In this document: one piece after another, positions 61,501 through 64,000 of the stretch
How the letters are laid out: every line of letters begins with the position of its first letter
Numbering within the stretch: the first letter of the stretch is position 1
Assembly (NCBI RefSeq): GCF_016862115.1
Contig: NZ_BOMI01000189.1
Span: 1-64,000 of the forward strand
Direction of reading: 5' to 3'
Length of the DNA stretch: 64,000 bases
DNA from: Paractinoplanes deccanensis
GTDB lineage: Bacteria; Actinomycetota; Actinomycetes; Mycobacteriales; Micromonosporaceae
Position numbers and translations under genes: made by a program
The notes under the pieces: generated by a model
What the model saw: only the letters and a program-made list of their open reading frames with translations
Databases searched by the model: none
What the model was told of the DNA's origin: nothing

Positions 61501-64000
61501 TCTCCAGGGCGGCCCGGCGCGGATCGCCCTGCCAGCGGCTGGCGAAGGCGTCCATCAACCGCCACCCGGCCCGGTGCAGCGCCGCCTGGCGTTCGAGATG
61601 CTTCTGCGCGCCGCCCGGATGCGGCCCGCAGAGGACGCCGAGCTCGCCGGCGCAGAGGTCGATCACCCAGGGCCCGACCTCGTAGCCGGGCCGCACCTCC
61701 ACGCCGAGGCGTTCCAGCTCGGCCGCGAGCTCGCCGGCCCAATCCGTCCGATCCGCCGGCTTCGCCGCGCCCGGCAGGCCGCCCGACGCGTACGCGAAGA
61801 ACTCCCCGAGCAGACCGTCCGAGGTGTCCAAGGCGGTCACCACGACCAACCGCCGCCGAGCCCGGGTGATCATCACGTTGAACAGGTGCGGATCGGCGAC
61901 GAACCGGCGCCGGGCGGGCGGATCGCCGGCCGACAGCCCGAGCGAGACGACCACGATGTCCGCCTCGCTGCCCTGGAACGCGTGCACGGTGCCGGCCCGC
62001 AGGCCCAGCGTCTCGATCTGTTCCACGGTGTACGCGTCGACGAGCGCCGCCTCCAGCGCGTCCGCCTGCGGCCGGAACGGCGAGATCACCCCGATCGAGC
62101 CCCGCCCCTGATGCTCCTCGACGACCTTCAGGACCGCGCCGACCTCGTCGCCCTCCACCCGCACGACGTCGATCGCGTCCGCGCTCTCGGTGGCCGGACT
62201 CCGCGTCATCACCGACAGCCGATCGCCGTAGAACCGCCGCGCCGAGAACCCGATCAGGTGCGGCACGCTGCGATGATGCTCCTCGAGCCAGGTGGTCGGC
62301 GCCGCGCCCGCGGCCAGGTCGAAGGCGCTCACCCGCCGTACGTCCAACCGCTCGTCCGCCTCGTGCCGCTCCAGCACGTCGGCCACGTCGACGTCGCTGA
62401 CGAACGAGACGAAGCGCAACTGGCGCGGATCGCCGACCACGAGCGCGCGCCGCGCACGGGCCAGCACCGGAGCCGCCCGCACCTGGTCCACATGGGACGC
62501 CTCGTCGAGCACCACCAGGTCGAACGTCCCCGGCGCCGCCGGCAGCAGGTCCTCCACGTCCGCCACCGTGCCGATCCACAGCGGCAGCGCCCGCACCAGA
62601 GGGCCCGCGTCCAGCTTGGCGAGCAGCTCCCGGCGCCTGTTCCGGCCCGCGCGCAGGGCCGTCGCCAGCGCCGCCGCCGCACGCCGGGCCTCGCGGTCCC
62701 ACCGCTTCTCGCTGCGCGCGGCGTCGCGCATCGCCGTGCCCACCGCCTCGGCGAGCGCGGCCTCGGCCGCGTGCAGCGCCGCCCACCTCGGCGCCAGCTC
62801 CGTCCCGCCGATCGCCGCGAGCCTCGCCGCGGCACGCTGCGCGGTGGCCGCTCTGACGGCTTCTGTCACCCTTTCATCCGGTACGCCGGAGCGCACGCCC
62901 AACCGCCAACGCGTCCACCACCGCGACACCCTGCCCCGCGCCAGCTTCGCGGCCACCCGATCGGCCGGCCCGTTCCCGCCCGCGACGTTCACCCCCGCGT
63001 TGTTCACGCCCGCGTTGTTCACGCCCGCGTTGTTCACGCCCGCGTTGTTCACGCCCGCGTTGTTCACGCCCGCGTTGTTCACGCCCGCGACGTTCAGGCC
63101 CGCGACGTTCGCGTCCATGTCGTTCAGGCCCGCGACGTTCACGCCCGCGACGTTCGCGCCCATGTCGTTCACGCCCGCGCCGTTCACGCCCATGTCGTTA
63201 ACGCCCATGTCGTTCAGGCCCGCGACGTTCAGGCCCGGGACGTTCGCGCCCACGTCGTTCACGCCCGCCACGTTCACGCCTACGTCGTTCAGGCCGGCCA
63301 CGTTCACGTCGCGGAAGGCGCCCGGCACGTCCGCCGCGAGCGCGGGGAGCAGCGGCTGCCAATCGGGCAGCTCGGCGGCGCGCATCTCCAGCTCCAGCGC
63401 ACTCGTGATCAGGGAGCGCTCACGGCGTACCGCCTCGAGGGTCCTCTGCACGGCCTCGGCGTCCGCACGCAGCTGCCTTTCGCCCACCCCCTGCTCGGCG
63501 CCCGCGGCGAGCTCGGCCGCGAGCCGCTCGCGCCCGCCGGCGTCGCCGAACAGCACCGGCACCGGGCCCGGATAGCGATCGAGCAGCCCCGCCAGCACCT
63601 CCGCCGCGTGCGGCGACTGGGTCGCGATCAGCACCGACCCGCCCCGATGCACCACCTCGAGCGCGGCCGCCACCACCGTGTGGCTCTTGCCGTTGCCCGG
63701 CGGACCGGACACCACCGTGATCGGCGCGGTGCGGGCCCGCGCCACCACCTCGGCCTGCGCCCGCGTCAACGGCAGCGGTGAGAGCACCGGCTCGGCGCGA
63801 CCCTCGTCCGGCTGACCGGCCCGACCGGCCGCCACCCGACCAGCCTGACCAGCGGCCGCCTGATCGGCGCGGCTCCCCGCGAGCTGATCGGTTCGTTCGT
63901 CGGCATAGACGGCGGCCAGGGCGGTGCCCCTCAGGTCGCGCCCCGCCCAGCTGCGCAGGCTGTCCGCCAGCCCGGCGCCGTAGACGTCGCGCACCACATA
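61445..64000 (-). CDS. SF1 helicase (DNA2/UPF1-like) with pentapeptide insert, partial
   Basis: The frame runs off the right edge, so the N-terminus is missing. Walker A is VVSGPPGNGKSHTVVAAAL, Walker B DLVVLDEASHVDQV, then VVGDPRQLRFV (motif III), WLEEHHRSVPHLIGF (IV), GTVHAFQGSEADIVVVSLGL (V) and NVMITRARRRLVVV (VI), the complete SF1 set. The C-terminal 120 residues (ELERLGVEVRPGYEVGPWVIDL) resemble a Vsr/DUF559-like nuclease-associated domain. Between motif I and motif II, residues coded by 62981-63309 form 22 units of the type xNxxG, unlike any helicase I know. Otherwise intact, so DNA repair or defence use is plausible. Confidence 0.85.
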   Translation of the reverse strand, partial: YVVRDVYGAGLADSLRSWAGRDLRGTALAAVYADERTDQLAGSRADQAAAGQAGRVAAGRAGQPDEGRAEPVLSPLPLTRAQAEVVARARTAPITVVSGPPGNGKSHTVVAAALEVVHRGGSVLIATQSPHAAEVLAGLLDRYPGPVPVLFGDAGGRERLAAELAAGAEQGVGERQLRADAEAVQRTLEAVRRERSLITSALELEMRAAELPDWQPLLPALAADVPGAFRDVNVAGLNDVGVNVAGVNDVGANVPGLNVAGLNDMGVNDMGVNGAGVNDMGANVAGVNVAGLNDMDANVAGLNVAGVNNAGVNNAGVNNAGVNNAGVNNAGVNNAGVNVAGGNGPADRVAAKLARGRVSRWWTRWRLGVRSGVPDERVTEAVRAATAQRAAARLAAIGGTELAPRWAALHAAEAALAEAVGTAMRDAARSEKRWDREARRAAAALATALRAGRNRRRELLAKLDAGPLVRALPLWIGTVADVEDLLPAAPGTFDLVVLDEASHVDQVRAAPVLARARRALVVGDPRQLRFVSFVSDVDVADVLERHEADERLDVRRVSAFDLAAGAAPTTWLEEHHRSVPHLIGFSARRFYGDRLSVMTRSPATESADAIDVVRVEGDEVGAVLKVVEEHQGRGSIGVISPFRPQADALEAALVDAYTVEQIETLGLRAGTVHAFQGSEADIVVVSLGLSAGDPPARRRFVADPHLFNVMITRARRRLVVVTALDTSDGLLGEFFAYASGGLPGAAKPADRTDWAGELAAELERLGVEVRPGYEVGPWVIDLCAGELGVLCGPHPGGAQKHLERQAALHRAGWRLMDAFASRWQGDPRRAALEISAAVAADAARRPSGGRP
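62981..63309 (-). repeat. 15-bp tandem array coding 22 pentapeptides
   Basis: On the minus strand the array codes VNVAG, LNDVG, VNDMG, ANVAG and similar, pattern [VLA]N[VDNG][AMV]G, with six identical VNNAG units at 63000-63089. Length is an exact multiple of 15, so the frame is kept. Confidence 0.9.

Noticed and set aside
62981..63309. CRISPR-like array
   Set aside because: The units are 15 bases with no spacers and keep the reading frame of a helicase, so it is a coding repeat.

Overview
The window is very GC-rich, with tightly packed genes, many GTG starts and 1 to 4 base stop/start overlaps. An ECF42 sigma factor with its DGPF partner, a SigE-family sigma factor with a CU044_5270-type partner, an SAH riboswitch before ahcY and several Tat-type secreted enzymes all point to a filamentous actinobacterium, most likely Micromonosporaceae (Actinoplanes-like). 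I see no tRNA, rRNA, CRISPR array, prophage or intact insertion sequence.

Layout. 0-14.4 kb: small regulator/membrane pair, MFS exporter, PLP decarboxylase, sugar-nucleotide epimerase, a secreted GH87-type alpha-1,3-glucanase, two tandem Tat-exported PHP-type proteins, an EAL-HDOD protein, a decayed SDR gene, the ECF42/DGPF pair, a LacI regulator and a histidine kinase that has lost its phospho-accepting His and ATPase domain. 14.4-21.2 kb: SAH riboswitch and ahcY, CPA1 antiporter, a TetR-ABC export operon and a Nudix protein with an internal deletion. 21-29 kb: regulators, M20 peptidase and APC permease, framed by two inverted, nearly identical copies of a LamG-gene/XRE-regulator junction. 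29-34 kb: inositol phosphatase, DHA2 exporter with a His-rich tail, sigma/anti-sigma-like pair.

34-50 kb is the best understood part: an L-rhamnose regulon. Leftward: aldolase/dehydrogenase (rhaEW-type), rhamnulokinase and lutA-lutB-lutC. Rightward: CUT2 ABC transporter (rhaT-P-Q-S), mutarotase (rhaM) and isomerase (rhaI). Together they import rhamnose, convert it through rhamnulose-1-phosphate to DHAP and lactaldehyde, oxidise lactaldehyde to lactate, and lactate to pyruvate. Both promoters carry TGAAACGTTTCA-like operators on both sides of the core promoter, and a LacI-family regulator lies between them.

50-64 kb: two tandem beta-propeller genes (one frameshifted) duplicated together with the tail of a neighbouring ABC gene, a second CUT2 sugar transporter next to a LacI-like protein with no DNA-binding domain, an SDR/TetR pair, a decayed DUF4143-type ATPase gene, a secreted F5/8C beta-helix protein, a phosphoesterase and an SF1 helicase interrupted by 22 pentapeptide units.

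A recurring theme is loss of internal gene segments. The SDR, Nudix, XRE, histidine kinase, LacI and ATPase genes all look shorter than their families through internal or terminal deletions, and some are clearly dead.
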